Assembly (NCBI RefSeq): GCF_040396155.1
Contig: NZ_JBEBOY010000003.1
Coordinates: forward strand, 1-64,000
DNA: 64,000 nucleotides
From: Tissierella praeacuta_A
Lineage (GTDB): Bacteria > Bacillota > Clostridia > Tissierellales > Tissierellaceae
Direction: 5' to 3'
Part shown: positions 17,573 through 26,963 of the stretch, one piece after another
How the letters are laid out: each line of letters opens with the position of its first letter
How positions within the stretch are numbered: position 1 is the first letter of the stretch
Notes under the pieces: model-generated
Seen by the model: only the letters and a program-made list of their open reading frames with translations
Told to the model about the DNA's origin: nothing
The model's database searches: none
Position numbers and translations under genes: made by a program

Positions 17573-18166
17573 ATGAAAAATGAAAGATTATTAAAAGATA
17601 TAAAATTTATTGTAGAGTTAGATAAGATGAAGTCCATTTTAAGGCAGACAAGTATAATTGGTGAGGAAAAAAGGGAAGATGATGCTGAACATTCTTGGCA
17701 TATATCTGTGATGGCAATGGTTTTAGGCGAGTATTGTAATGAGAAAATAGATATATGTAAAGTAATTAAGATGCTGCTTACTCATGATTTAGTAGAAATA
17801 TTTGCTGGAGATACATTTTGCTATGATAAGGTGGGAAATGAAGATAAAAAAGAAAGAGAAGAACTGGCAGCAGAGAAGATATTTGGCATGTTAGATGAAG
17901 ACAAGGGCAGAGAACTAAGGGAACTATGGGATGAGTTTGAAGAAATGAAAACTCCCGAAGCATTATTCGCAGCATCTATGGATAGACTTCAACCAATGTT
18001 GAATAATTACCATAATAATGGGGGGACTTGGAGAAAGTTTAATGTGGCTAAAGAAGATATTTACAAGAGAATAGCACCAGTTAAGGAGTCCTCAGATGAA
18101 TTATGGGATTTTGTTCAAAATATGATTGAAGATGCCTATAATAGAGGATTAATATTGGCAGAATAG
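17573..18166 (+). CDS. HD-domain phosphohydrolase, YfbR-like
   Basis: A 197-aa soluble HD-domain protein. The metal site is intact: His40 in AEHSWH, His71-Asp72 in LLTHDLVEI, and a downstream Asp in SMDRLQPM. This arrangement is shared with 5'-deoxynucleotidase YfbR and related nucleotide phosphatases, so a nucleotide monophosphate substrate is likely but not proven. It starts 4 nt after the preceding stop with ATAGGAG as RBS. Confidence 0.82.
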   Translation: MKNERLLKDIKFIVELDKMKSILRQTSIIGEEKREDDAEHSWHISVMAMVLGEYCNEKIDICKVIKMLLTHDLVEIFAGDTFCYDKVGNEDKKEREELAAEKIFGMLDEDKGRELRELWDEFEEMKTPEALFAASMDRLQPMLNNYHNNGGTWRKFNVAKEDIYKRIAPVKESSDELWDFVQNMIEDAYNRGLILAE

Positions 18167-18245
18167 AAAATTGACTTATTATAAATTGGAAAATTGGTTA
18201 TATTTAGAATAGTTGGAATACCATTTATTTAGGGGAGATAGTGTG

Positions 18246-19160
18246 GTGGAAAAAGGTAATATTGATTTTTTAAAAGATGAGGAAAAATCAAGGCTCATTG
18301 TAGCTATTGATCAATCAGCTGTATCCATTATAATGACAGATATATATGGTAATATTCAATATTGCAATCCAGCATTTGAACAAGTAACAGGTTACTCTTT
18401 AGAAGAAATTATGGGAGAAAACCCAAGAATTCTTAAAAGTGGATTAGTACCAGATGAAATATTTAAGGATATGTGGGAAACTATAACTAGGGGACAGGAT
18501 TGGAAAGGAGATCTCATTAATAAAAAGAAAGATGGTACTATTTATTATGAGGAAGTTAGGATTACACCTATAACTGATGAGAAAGGGGAAATAGTAAATT
18601 TTTTAGGAGTTAGACAGGATATTTCTCGTAGAAAATATTTAGAAGAAAAGTTAAAACAAACTTCAATAAGAGATAATTTAACCAATTTATATAATAGAGG
18701 ATATGTATTTGAACGATTGAGACAATGTATAGAAATATTTAAAAGGAATGGAGAAGAATTTTCCCTGGCAATAATTGATATGGATTTCTTCAAGGATATA
18801 AATGATACCTATGGGCATCAAGCTGGAGATTTTATATTAAAGGAATTTTCGGAAATCATTACCTCCAGTATTAGAGTTTATGATATAGCAGGAAGATATG
18901 GAGGGGAAGAATTTATTATAATTTTACAGGGTGTTAGAAAGAGAACCTCAGCAAAAATAATTAAAAGAATACTAGAAAAAATGAGAAACTCTACTTTTGA
19001 CTATGAAGATAACGAAATAAAAATTACATTTAGTTGTGGAATATGTGATATATCGGAAATTGATAAAGATAGTTTATCAATAGAGAGTTTAATTTATAAA
19101 GCAGATAAGAGACTGTATGATGCAAAGAATACAGGAAGAAATCGGATAATAATGGACTAA
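18246..19160 (+). CDS. PAS-GGDEF diguanylate cyclase
   Basis: About 304 aa, with a PAS sensor domain (roughly residues 20-130, YCNPAFEQVTGYSLEEIMG) and PAC-like extension, then a GGDEF domain with an intact active site (RYGGEEF) and a canonical inhibitory site RVYD placed five residues before it. It should make cyclic di-GMP and be product-inhibited. There is no membrane segment, so the signal is cytosolic. GTG at 18246 is preferred: AGGGGAG (18231-18237) lies 8 nt upstream; GTG at 18243 is an alternative. It is monocistronic with a strong terminator. Confidence 0.92.
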   Translation: MEKGNIDFLKDEEKSRLIVAIDQSAVSIIMTDIYGNIQYCNPAFEQVTGYSLEEIMGENPRILKSGLVPDEIFKDMWETITRGQDWKGDLINKKKDGTIYYEEVRITPITDEKGEIVNFLGVRQDISRRKYLEEKLKQTSIRDNLTNLYNRGYVFERLRQCIEIFKRNGEEFSLAIIDMDFFKDINDTYGHQAGDFILKEFSEIITSSIRVYDIAGRYGGEEFIIILQGVRKRTSAKIIKRILEKMRNSTFDYEDNEIKITFSCGICDISEIDKDSLSIESLIYKADKRLYDAKNTGRNRIIMD

Positions 19161-19173
19161 ATCAATTAATGAT

Positions 19174-19217
19174 ATAGAGTAATGAGGGTAGTTTCACTTC
19201 TCATTACTCTATTTTTA
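19174..19217 (+). terminator. Terminator of the diguanylate cyclase
   Basis: ATAGAGTAATGAG (19174-19186) pairs perfectly with CTCATTACTCTAT (19200-19212), followed by TTTT. The rest of the gap to 19484 is AT-rich; TATAAT near 19423 may be the -10 box for murI. Confidence 0.88.
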
Positions 19218-19484
19218 AGAGAATTAAAATAATAATATTTATTTGTAAAAGAAATTTAACTTAATATAGTGAACGTTTATTAATGAAGATTTGATAATAG
19301 ATTTGCATAAGAAACAAAGATTATCGCCATAATGATATATATCCTTAGTAATGGAATATTTTAGAAACAATATTATAAGAAAGCTTCTTAGGGGATTTTT
19401 ATCATAAGTTAATTATTTTGTAGTATAATGAAATAATGATATGTAAGACTTGCATATAAGTAAATTTATTAGTGGAGGGATAAG

Positions 19485-20273
19485 ATGCAAATAGGTTTTT
19501 TTGATTCGGGTATCGGAGGAGTTACTGTATTATATGATACATTAAAAATATTACCTAATGAGGATTATATATATTATGCAGATACACTAAATGTTCCTTA
19601 TGGACCAAAACCAAAGGAAGAAGTAAAAAGATATATATTCAATGCTATAGAGTTTATAATCAAACAAGGAGTCAAGGCAGTAGTTATTGCTTGTAATACT
19701 GCGACAAGTGTAGCAATTGAGGAATTGAGAGCTAAATATAGTATTCCAATTATTGGCATGGAACCTGCTGTAAAACCTGCTGTTGAAAAAAAACAAAATT
19801 TAGATAAACGAGTTTTAGTAACAGCAACAGCTTTGACTTTAAGGGAAGAGAAACTTCAAAATCTTATTACTAGATTAGATAATGATCATATAGTTGATTT
19901 ATTGCCACTTCCAGGATTAGTTGAATTTGCAGAAAGCTTTGAGTTTAAGGAAGAAGAAGTACGACCTTATCTTGAAAAAGAATTATTTAAATATGATTTA
20001 GATAAATACGAAACTATTGTTTTAGGCTGTACTCATTTTTCTTTTTATAAGGATATATTTAGAAAAATACTTCCAGCAGATACAGATATAATTGATGGGA
20101 ACTTTGGTACAGTAAAAAATTTAAAAAGAATTTTAGAAAATATGAGTGCTTTAAATGAGGGTAATGGAAATATTAATTTTTATAATTCAGGAGTAAAGGT
20201 GGAGGACAAGGAAAGATTAGATAAATATAGAGAATTGTTTAGAAGATTAGATGAAATTAATAAAGTATATTAA
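19485..20273 (+). CDS. murI: Glutamate racemase
   Basis: Makes D-glutamate for peptidoglycan. In the 262-aa product Asp7 (FFDSGIGG), Cys70 (ACNTAT) and Cys182 (LGCTHF) are the catalytic residues, and YADTLNVPYGPK is the characteristic substrate-site block. Length is normal for the family. GGAGGGA precedes the ATG. It is followed at 51 nt by a HAM1-like nucleotide pyrophosphatase gene, a frequent arrangement in Firmicutes. Confidence 0.96.
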   Translation: MQIGFFDSGIGGVTVLYDTLKILPNEDYIYYADTLNVPYGPKPKEEVKRYIFNAIEFIIKQGVKAVVIACNTATSVAIEELRAKYSIPIIGMEPAVKPAVEKKQNLDKRVLVTATALTLREEKLQNLITRLDNDHIVDLLPLPGLVEFAESFEFKEEEVRPYLEKELFKYDLDKYETIVLGCTHFSFYKDIFRKILPADTDIIDGNFGTVKNLKRILENMSALNEGNGNINFYNSGVKVEDKERLDKYRELFRRLDEINKVY

Positions 20274-20324
20274 TTTTATGAGATGAGAAGAAAGAATTAG
20301 GGAATTAAATATAAGAGGTGTGTA

Positions 20325-20942
20325 ATGAAAATATTATATGGAACAACTAATTTGGCAAAGCTTGAAAGTATGAGGAAAACACTGAAAGCTTTAGATATAG
20401 AAATAATAGGATTGGATTCAATTAATACTGAAAATAATTATATAGATGAAACAGGAAATAACCCATTGGAAAATGCTAGAATAAAGGCATTGGAATATTA
20501 TAAGAAAACAAAGATGCCAGTTTTTTCCTGTGATTCTGGTTTATATATAAAGGGATTGAATAAAGAGCAGCAGCCAGGAGTATATGTAAGAAGAGTAAAT
20601 GGGAAAGAGTTAACAGATGAGGAAATGATAAAATATTATGGGGGTATTGCAAGGGAAAATGGTGGACAAGTATTTGCCAGATATGAAAATGCAATCTGCC
20701 TTATATTAGATGAAGAACATATATATGAATACCAAGGTAATGAGATATCATCTGATGAGTTCATAATTATAGATAAACCCCATCCAAGAAGAAACCAGGG
20801 ATTTCCCCTTGACTCCCTTTCGGTAGAGAAAAATAGCAGCAAATATTATTTTGATATAGAAAGAAGTGAAAGAGAACAAAAAATTGAAGAAGGCTTTAGA
20901 GCCTTTTTTAAAAGATATTTACTAGAATATAATAATTACTAA
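20325..20942 (+). CDS. RdgB/HAM1-like non-canonical purine NTP pyrophosphatase
   Basis: A 205-aa member of the ITPase-like fold: the N-terminal GTTNLAKLESM matches the nucleotide-binding start of HAM1 proteins, PVFSCDSGLYI corresponds to the ADDSGL metal motif, and HPRRNQGFPLDSLSV corresponds to the conserved C-terminal loop. Several positions differ from classical RdgB, so the preferred nucleotide is uncertain. It is likely co-transcribed with murI and ends in a strong terminator. Confidence 0.82.
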   Translation: MKILYGTTNLAKLESMRKTLKALDIEIIGLDSINTENNYIDETGNNPLENARIKALEYYKKTKMPVFSCDSGLYIKGLNKEQQPGVYVRRVNGKELTDEEMIKYYGGIARENGGQVFARYENAICLILDEEHIYEYQGNEISSDEFIIIDKPHPRRNQGFPLDSLSVEKNSSKYYFDIERSEREQKIEEGFRAFFKRYLLEYNNY

Positions 20943-20954
20943 GCTTTTTTAATT

Positions 20955-20986
20955 AACAAGGCAGTACAAATACTGCCTTGTTTTAG
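20955..20986 (+). terminator. Terminator of murI operon
   Basis: AACAAGGCAGTA (20955-20966) pairs perfectly with TACTGCCTTGTT (20971-20982), then TTAG. The gap beyond to 21200 includes a good RBS (GGAGGTG) that leads only to a six-codon frame. Confidence 0.85.
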
Positions 20987-21200
20987 TTATAAGGGCATCA
21001 GAATTAAAATAGATAAAAATTTTTAAATTACAGAAGGATTTCCATAGAATATATAGAATTTAGGTATTAATAGATTTGATTTTCATATTAAATAATATAT
21101 TCTTCAAGAAAAGCATTTAAGTTGGAGGTGGATTATGATTGATTATAAGATGTGAGTTTGATAAGTGGAGTGAAGAGAAATATTTTCAGGGGGAAGAGCA

Positions 21201-21779
21201 ATGACCAAAGTTTTAAAAGATAAAGATAATTTTTTTAAAGGGGTAGATAATAACAAAGATTATTTCATTAAATTAATAGATATACCAGATTTAAAATCTA
21301 ATATTACTGATTCGGTCCTTAGACAACTACCAGATTGGTTTGGGATAGAAGAGTCCATAAGAGAATATGTTGATAAAGTAAAAGACACTATTTTTTATGC
21401 AGTTTTTAATGAGGATAAACCAATAGGATTTTTAAGTTTGAAAATTAATAATAAATATACCTCAGAAATATACGTTATGGGAATTTTAAAAGAAAATCAT
21501 AATAGAGGAATAGGAAGATATTTAGTTGAGAAAGCAGTAGATTACTCTCAGATAAATGATTATAAGTTTTTAATGGTAAAAACCCTTGGAGAAACTCATC
21601 CAGATAAGAATTATAAAAAGACTAGAGAGTTCTATAATAAAGTAGGATTTTATCCTATAGAAGAAATCAAAGAGATTTGGGGAGAACAAAATCCATGTTT
21701 ATTGATGGTGCGGAGTTTATCAATAGAAACAAGATATTTAACTATAGATGCCAGCACAGCAGACTCAAATACTCATTAA
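21201..21779 (+). CDS. GNAT-family N-acetyltransferase with atypical tail
   Basis: A 192-aa acetyltransferase; the acetyl-CoA loop is HNRGIGRYLVEKA and the C-terminal beta strand reads FYNKVGFYPIEEIKEIW. Relatives should stop near LLMVRSL; the final 18 or so residues look like read-through into unrelated DNA, because a second protein-like frame overlaps the 3' end (next entry). AGGGGGAAGAG precedes the ATG. The substrate is unknown. Confidence 0.78.
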   Translation: MTKVLKDKDNFFKGVDNNKDYFIKLIDIPDLKSNITDSVLRQLPDWFGIEESIREYVDKVKDTIFYAVFNEDKPIGFLSLKINNKYTSEIYVMGILKENHNRGIGRYLVEKAVDYSQINDYKFLMVKTLGETHPDKNYKKTREFYNKVGFYPIEEIKEIWGEQNPCLLMVRSLSIETRYLTIDASTADSNTH

Positions 21780-21888
21780 TCCTATGGATAAAAGTATAAG
21801 TCCATGGTATTCTATAAAAGATGAGGAAAAATTAATAACCCCTGAATGGAAGTTTGAAGTAAACCAACTAAAAAGATTTGTAGATTAA
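21748..21888 (+). pseudogene. 3' remnant of an unidentified gene
   Basis: In a different frame from the GNAT gene, 46 codons encode well-formed protein sequence containing LINPMDKSISPWYS and TPEWKFEVNQLKRF, ending at the TAA at 21886. There is no RBS before its only ATG (21748). It looks like the C-terminus of a lost gene fused by deletion to the end of the GNAT gene. I do not recognise the family. Confidence 0.4.
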
Positions 21889-21901
21889 AATAAATAAATT
21901 T

Positions 21902-21924
21902 AATCCTCCTTAAAAAGGAGGATT
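21902..21924 (+). terminator. Hairpin after the remnant
   Basis: AATCCTCCTT (21902-21911) pairs perfectly with AAGGAGGATT (21915-21924); the following GTTATAT is a weak U tract. Confidence 0.6.
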
Positions 21925-22063
21925 GTTATATATTTCTTGATATTATACAGTAGTTAATATATATTGTATTTATGTTAATCATGGGACGTATGATTAGGGT
22001 AAATGTGAAAATTAGTAGATTATGATATGTTTTTAAATATATTATTACATAGGAGCTGATAAT

Positions 22064-22300
22064 TTGAATACTAGAATTAAAATTAGTAAGGAAAATAAAG
22101 AAGAAATGAGAAATCATATAGTAAATTATTTTTCCCAAGAAAGAGATGAGGATTTAGGGGAGTTAGCATCTCAATTGTTACTAGACTTTTTCATAGAAGA
22201 GTTAGCGCCATATGTATATAATCAAGGTATAGAAGATGCTTATGTATATATGAAAGATAAAGCAGATGATTTATTTACATTGCAGGTTATAAAAAGATAG
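22064..22300 (+). CDS. DUF2164-family protein
   Basis: A 78-aa acidic, helical protein matching DUF2164: INTRIKISKENKEEM-type start, then ERDEDLGELASQLLLDFFIEE and YNQGIEDAYVYMKDKADDL. Function unknown. The start is TTG at 22064 (AGGAG at about 22050). Monocistronic or co-transcribed with the GNAT gene that follows 76 nt later. Confidence 0.78.
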   Translation: MNTRIKISKENKEEMRNHIVNYFSQERDEDLGELASQLLLDFFIEELAPYVYNQGIEDAYVYMKDKADDLFTLQVIKR

Positions 22301-22376
22301 CTAATACAAATCTTAATAAATGAAATGAGTATTAATGTAATTGAATTGCAAGCATTTAAAATAAGGGGTGAGAATA

Positions 22377-22811
22377 ATGATAAAAGAATTAGAAATATCT
22401 AAAATAGACAAGGTAATGAGGATTTGGCTTGAAGAGAATATGAAAACTCATGATTTTGTTTCCCAAAATTACTGGAAGGAAAATTACAATTTTGTAAAGA
22501 ATATTCTACCAGAATCTAATGTTCTTATTTATGAAGAAGAGGGTGACGTAAAAGGATTTATAGGTATTATGGATAAATCTTATATTGCAGGACTATTTGT
22601 TTCAGAAGAATATCAGTCAGAAGGAATAGGAAGCCAACTGATTGAAAGATCCAAGGAATATTATCCGATTCTGAAATTAGATGTTTATGCTAGAAATGTG
22701 AGAGCAATAAACTTTTATAAGAAGCATGGATTTAAAATAGAACAAGAAAAAGAAAATCAAGATACTAAAGAAATTGAGTATTCAATGATATGGAGGCGGA
22801 AGATAAGATGA
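22377..22811 (+). CDS. GNAT-family N-acetyltransferase, YjaB-like
   Basis: A 144-aa acetyltransferase with acetyl-CoA motif YQSEGIGSQLIERS and a NVRAINFYKKHGF C-terminal motif, similar in size to YjaB-type enzymes. The ATG at 22377 is chosen because AAGGGGTGA (22363-22371) precedes it; a GTG at 22368 lies inside that RBS. Its TGA overlaps the next start (ATGA), so the two are translationally coupled. Confidence 0.85.
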   Translation: MIKELEISKIDKVMRIWLEENMKTHDFVSQNYWKENYNFVKNILPESNVLIYEEEGDVKGFIGIMDKSYIAGLFVSEEYQSEGIGSQLIERSKEYYPILKLDVYARNVRAINFYKKHGFKIEQEKENQDTKEIEYSMIWRRKIR

Positions 22812-23860
22812 TATTAAAATATCTAAGGCAACAAATGTTACTTCCTATAGAAGAATATATTATTAACCAGCGTGTAAATATTAAGGGAATAGATGTTTTG
22901 TTATTGAGTTTTACAATAGAAAAAGATAAAAATTGTTTGTGGATGATATATGAGAATGGGAAATACTTTAGGGATGAATCTGATTGTGAAGATAGAGAAG
23001 AGCTTAGAACCAATAGGGAAGAAATGTTGAATAATATTGAGACTAGTAATAGAGATAAACATTTTCATATAGGGGAAATGGAAATACAAGGTAATATTGT
23101 AAATTTTGGCAGTTCCAGCAGTAGTTCCATTTATAATATGAATTCAGAAGGGATAATGAGATTACAGCATTTTATTGAGCAGGGCTTGATTTCAAAAGAA
23201 TGGGATGATATAGAATTAGAAAATCTTATTATTATGGAGTGTAAACAAATGGAAGATGAAGTTGCTCCTAATATAGATAAAAATCAAGAAATGTCAGTTG
23301 TATTACATATTGATAGTAGTACGATAGAAATACCGATACAACGTTCTTTTAAAGTAGAGTTTGGCAAACAGGATATAGGAACCAAAATTGTCTATTATGA
23401 TAAAGAACTTAGTAAGGAGAACTACTTTTTTATAAATGAGATTTATTCCTATGATATTTATGAAGATGTTCAAAAGCAATTTGAAAAAATTGAAGATAAG
23501 GAAACTCGAGAAAGAATGTTTAATAATTTTATGGACGGACTAGAAAGAATATGTCCAAGGGGTAAGAATTTAGCTGTTATAAAATATGAAATAGAGGATA
23601 ATACTCAACTATGTTTTTACATGAAAGATTATCTTGAAGCAAAACCAATAAGCTATAATGATGAATCATCAATTGGAGGTGCGTCATCAATTGGGATTAT
23701 TTATAAATCTGATGAAGAAATAGGAATCAATGGCTATAAACTACGAGAATGTGTGCTTCAACCTATAGACAAAGACTTTAACGATGAATTGGAAATTGAA
23801 TTGTTTTCACGATATCTCAAAATACCAGATGAACAAGTTAGAGGTTTAGAATGTAAATAG
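22808..23860 (+). CDS. Unrecognised 350-aa soluble protein
   Basis: I do not recognise this family. The product is acidic, with mixed alpha/beta character, a serine-run (GSSSSSSIY at about residue 100) and no signal peptide or membrane segment. Start at 22808 gives an ATGA overlap with the upstream GNAT gene; an in-frame ATG at 22790 is possible but its RBS would lie within the GNAT stop region. Coupling to an acetyltransferase suggests a shared substrate or that it is modified by it, but nothing in the sequence shows this. Confidence 0.6.
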   Translation: MILKYLRQQMLLPIEEYIINQRVNIKGIDVLLLSFTIEKDKNCLWMIYENGKYFRDESDCEDREELRTNREEMLNNIETSNRDKHFHIGEMEIQGNIVNFGSSSSSSIYNMNSEGIMRLQHFIEQGLISKEWDDIELENLIIMECKQMEDEVAPNIDKNQEMSVVLHIDSSTIEIPIQRSFKVEFGKQDIGTKIVYYDKELSKENYFFINEIYSYDIYEDVQKQFEKIEDKETRERMFNNFMDGLERICPRGKNLAVIKYEIEDNTQLCFYMKDYLEAKPISYNDESSIGGASSIGIIYKSDEEIGINGYKLRECVLQPIDKDFNDELEIELFSRYLKIPDEQVRGLECK

Positions 23861-23930
23861 ATTTAAATATTAGAGAGATTTTATTGTCAATTTTAATATT
23901 ATTTAATTAAGAATGTCAGTGGAGTTTTAA

Positions 23931-23980
23931 GGACATTTTACATAGAAGATTGTGACTATGTAAAATGTTCTTTTATTTTA
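23931..23980 (+). terminator. Terminator of the GNAT/unknown operon
   Basis: A 15-bp stem (23931-23945 with 23956-23970, one G-U pair) is followed by TTTTATTTT. Confidence 0.85.
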
Positions 23981-24056
23981 AGAACTTTAATACTTCAACT
24001 AAACACAGAATATCCATAGGATTTATGGAATAGCTGTAATTATAGATATTCTTAAT

Positions 24057-24085
24057 TTGACATAATATAAGTAAAGTGTTATCCT
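24057..24085 (+). promoter_or_regulatory. Promoter of peptide ABC transporter operon
   Basis: Perfect TTGACA (24057-24062), a 17-nt spacer and TATCCT (24080-24085). The -10 box overlaps a TCCTCC/GGAGGA dyad (24082-24095) that could be an operator. Confidence 0.5.
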
Positions 24086-24160
24086 CCTTGGAGGAAAGGG
24101 TATTGTCAGAAGTTTTTAAATAAATTAAAAAGATTTGATTTAGATAGCAGGAGGGATATC

Positions 24161-25126
24161 ATGGGACATTATATAAGAAAACGTATTAGTACTGGAATTT
24201 TGACCATAGTATTTTCCTTTTGTTTAACTTTTTTCTTGATTAGATTTGCTCCAGGGAATCCGATAAAAGTTCTTGCAGGCACAGATAATCCTAATCTTGA
24301 GCTTATAGAGCATATTACTATTAGATATGGATTGGACAAACCTATACCAGTTCAATTCATTAATTATGTAAAGAATATTCTAAAGGGTGATCTGGGATAT
24401 TCTTATATGAGTAATGAACCTGTATCTAAATTAATTGGCGAAAAAATATTTGCTACAATTTTACTTACACTTACAGCTTCTATATTATCAGTTATAGCAG
24501 GAACTTATCTAGGAATATATGCAGCTAGAAGAGTAAATTCCATTTTGGATAAGGTTATGTGCAGTATTTCATATATTTTTGATGCTCTTCCTGGATTTTG
24601 GTTAGGATTGATTCTTATTTTAATATTTGCATCTAAGTTAGGGATATTGCCAACTTCTGGTATGTATGATCTAAGGGCAGGATATGAGGGACTAGCTCGT
24701 GTTTTAGATATAGCTAAACATATGATTTTACCTATTAGTACACTTTTTATAATTCAAGTGCCAATGTATTTTAGAATTACAAGATCTTCTATTTTACAGA
24801 CCATGTCAGAAGATTTCATATTAACACTAAGGGCTACAGGAATGAGAGAAAGTAAAATATTTAATAAATACATATTGAGAAATGCTATAATACCAACTAT
24901 TACGATGTTTAGTTTATCTTTAGCATTTACAGTTAGTGGAGTAACACTTACTGAGATTGTTTTTGCATGGCCTGGTATGGGGAGGCTTATTTTAGATGCA
25001 ATAATAAAAAGAGATTATCCATTACTAACAGGTATATATTTAATGATTTCCATATCAATCTGTGTGTTTATGATTATAACAGATATTATTTATGCCTTAA
25101 TAGATCCAAGAATTAGACTTGAATAA
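24161..25126 (+). CDS. Peptide ABC transporter permease, DppB/OppB type
   Basis: A 321-aa inner-membrane permease with six helices; the N-terminal RKRISTGILTIVFSFCLTF segment and LIRFAPGNP loop are typical of DppB/OppB, and the ATPase-coupling EAA-like loop is LRATGMRESKIFNKYILRNA. First gene of a five-gene operon with a complete set of components, for di- or oligopeptides (a nickel or other small solute remains possible). GGAGGGA precedes the ATG. Confidence 0.93.
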   Translation: MGHYIRKRISTGILTIVFSFCLTFFLIRFAPGNPIKVLAGTDNPNLELIEHITIRYGLDKPIPVQFINYVKNILKGDLGYSYMSNEPVSKLIGEKIFATILLTLTASILSVIAGTYLGIYAARRVNSILDKVMCSISYIFDALPGFWLGLILILIFASKLGILPTSGMYDLRAGYEGLARVLDIAKHMILPISTLFIIQVPMYFRITRSSILQTMSEDFILTLRATGMRESKIFNKYILRNAIIPTITMFSLSLAFTVSGVTLTEIVFAWPGMGRLILDAIIKRDYPLLTGIYLMISISICVFMIITDIIYALIDPRIRLE

Positions 25127-25140
25127 GGGTGTGCTTATAT

Positions 25141-25983
25141 ATGAATAAAAAATTTCGAGATATACTTAGAAATGTAAACTCTATTAAGGAACTGAAAGTG
25201 GGAATAATAATTTTTATAATATTGATTTCTATAGCAATATTAGCTCCATTTATTGCAACTAAAGATCCGAATTTTCTAAATGATGATTTGATTGTAAAAC
25301 CATCATCTGAATATATATTTGGTACTGATGGTTTAGGTAGAGATGTATTTAGTATGGTGATTTATGGTTCTAGAACATCTTTAAAAATAGGTATAGCTGT
25401 TTCTCTTATATCTTCTGTTATAGGAATTTTAATAGGAGCTATAGCAGGCTATGTAGGTGGAAAGGTAGATAGAATAATTTCAGAGATAATAAATATATTT
25501 TTAATGCTGCCTAGTTTCTTTATCATATTAATAGTTGTCGCTATTTATGGTAGCAGTTTAACAAATATAATCATTGTTATGGCTCTTACCAGCTGGACGA
25601 GCACAGCAAGGTTAATGCGTTCTCAAGCGATATCATTTAGAGAAAGGACCTTTATTAAAAGTGCGAAAATTATTGGAGAATCTGATATAAGGATATTATT
25701 TAGACATATTATACCAAATGGGATTTTTCCAATTATAACAGATTCTACTATGGCTGTATCATCAGCTATATTATCAGAAGCAGGATTATCTTTCCTAGGC
25801 TTAGGGGATCCAAATGTCATAAGCTGGGGCAAGATAATATCACATGGGAAGGTATATCTTCCACGAAGTTGGTGGATATGTACATTTCCCGGTATTGCAA
25901 TTGTATTTACTGTACTTTCTTTTTATCTAATTGGAGAGGGAGTGCGTCAGGTGCTAAGTCCGAAATTAAATGAGAAAGGCTAA
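25141..25983 (+). CDS. Peptide ABC transporter permease, DppC/OppC type
   Basis: A 280-aa second permease, recognised by the FGTDGLGRDVFSMVIYGSR motif after helix 1 and the coupling loop SAKIIGESDIRILFRHIIPN, ending in SWGKIISHGKVYL and a last helix. The ATG at 25141 is chosen; AAGGGTG (25125-25131) serves as RBS, and the in-frame GTG at 25129 overlaps it. It forms the channel with the DppB-like subunit. Confidence 0.93.
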   Translation: MNKKFRDILRNVNSIKELKVGIIIFIILISIAILAPFIATKDPNFLNDDLIVKPSSEYIFGTDGLGRDVFSMVIYGSRTSLKIGIAVSLISSVIGILIGAIAGYVGGKVDRIISEIINIFLMLPSFFIILIVVAIYGSSLTNIIIVMALTSWTSTARLMRSQAISFRERTFIKSAKIIGESDIRILFRHIIPNGIFPIITDSTMAVSSAILSEAGLSFLGLGDPNVISWGKIISHGKVYLPRSWWICTFPGIAIVFTVLSFYLIGEGVRQVLSPKLNEKG

Positions 25984-25991
25984 GGAGATAT

Positions 25992-26963
25992 ATGTCATTA
26001 CTTCATATAAAAAATTTGAATATTACATACAAGACTAAAGAAAAAGAAATTAAAGCAGTAAATGATTTATCTTTAAATATAGAGCCGAGGGATTCCATTG
26101 GGATAGTTGGTGAATCTGGATCTGGAAAGTCAACTCTTGCTATGGCTATATTACAATTACTTCCTAGTAAAACATCTAAAATCATAGGTGAAATTATATT
26201 TGATGGAGTTGATTTATTAAAAATTAGCCCAGAAGAGTTGAGACAAATAAGGTGGAAGGAAATTGCTTTTGTTTTTCAAAAATCAATGAATTCTTTAAGC
26301 CCAGTACATACAATAGGATGTCAATTGTCTGATATATATAAAGTACATAGACCAAATGCAAAAAAGAGGGAAATAAGAGAAAGGATATTTGAGTTATTTA
26401 GCTTGGTAAACCTTTCAGATAATATATATAATTTTTATCCCCATGAGTTATCAGGGGGCATGATGCAAAGAGTTAGTATAGCCCTTAGTTTAATTAATTA
26501 TCCAAGAGTATTAATATTAGATGAAGCTACAACAGCCCTTGATGTTGTAACACAAAAACAAATACTTAATGAAATTATAAAACTCGAAAAGCAATTGAAT
26601 TTAACTAGGGTAATGATAACCCATGATGTATCTATAGTAGCATCCACATGTGAAAAAGTTGCTGTAATGTATGCAGGATATATCCTTGAAAGTGGATATG
26701 TATCAGATGTTCTTCACTTTCCTAGACATCCTTATACTAAAGGCCTTTTAAATTCTTACCCATCTCTCATGGGAGAAAAAGATGAACTAAGGGGGATTCC
26801 GGGATACCTTCCAGATCTTAGTGTGTCACATAAGGGATGTATATTTGCTAGTAGATGTAAAAATTCCATAGATAAATGTTTCACTGATATACCAAAAATG
26901 ATAAGTTTTCCAAATGATTGGAATGTAGCTTGTCATTTGGTAGGAGGTGCACATGGTGGGTAG
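25992..26963 (+). CDS. Peptide ABC transporter ATPase, DppD/OppD type
   Basis: A 323-aa ATPase with Walker A GESGSGKST, Q-loop FVFQKSMNSL, signature LSGGMMQR and Walker B LILDEATTALD. The C-terminal oligopeptide-transporter extension contains a cysteine set (GCIFASRCKNSIDKCF, then a final ACHL) that in this family binds an iron-sulfur cluster or metal. It overlaps the next gene by 11 nt. Confidence 0.94.
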   Translation: MSLLHIKNLNITYKTKEKEIKAVNDLSLNIEPRDSIGIVGESGSGKSTLAMAILQLLPSKTSKIIGEIIFDGVDLLKISPEELRQIRWKEIAFVFQKSMNSLSPVHTIGCQLSDIYKVHRPNAKKREIRERIFELFSLVNLSDNIYNFYPHELSGGMMQRVSIALSLINYPRVLILDEATTALDVVTQKQILNEIIKLEKQLNLTRVMITHDVSIVASTCEKVAVMYAGYILESGYVSDVLHFPRHPYTKGLLNSYPSLMGEKDELRGIPGYLPDLSVSHKGCIFASRCKNSIDKCFTDIPKMISFPNDWNVACHLVGGAHGG

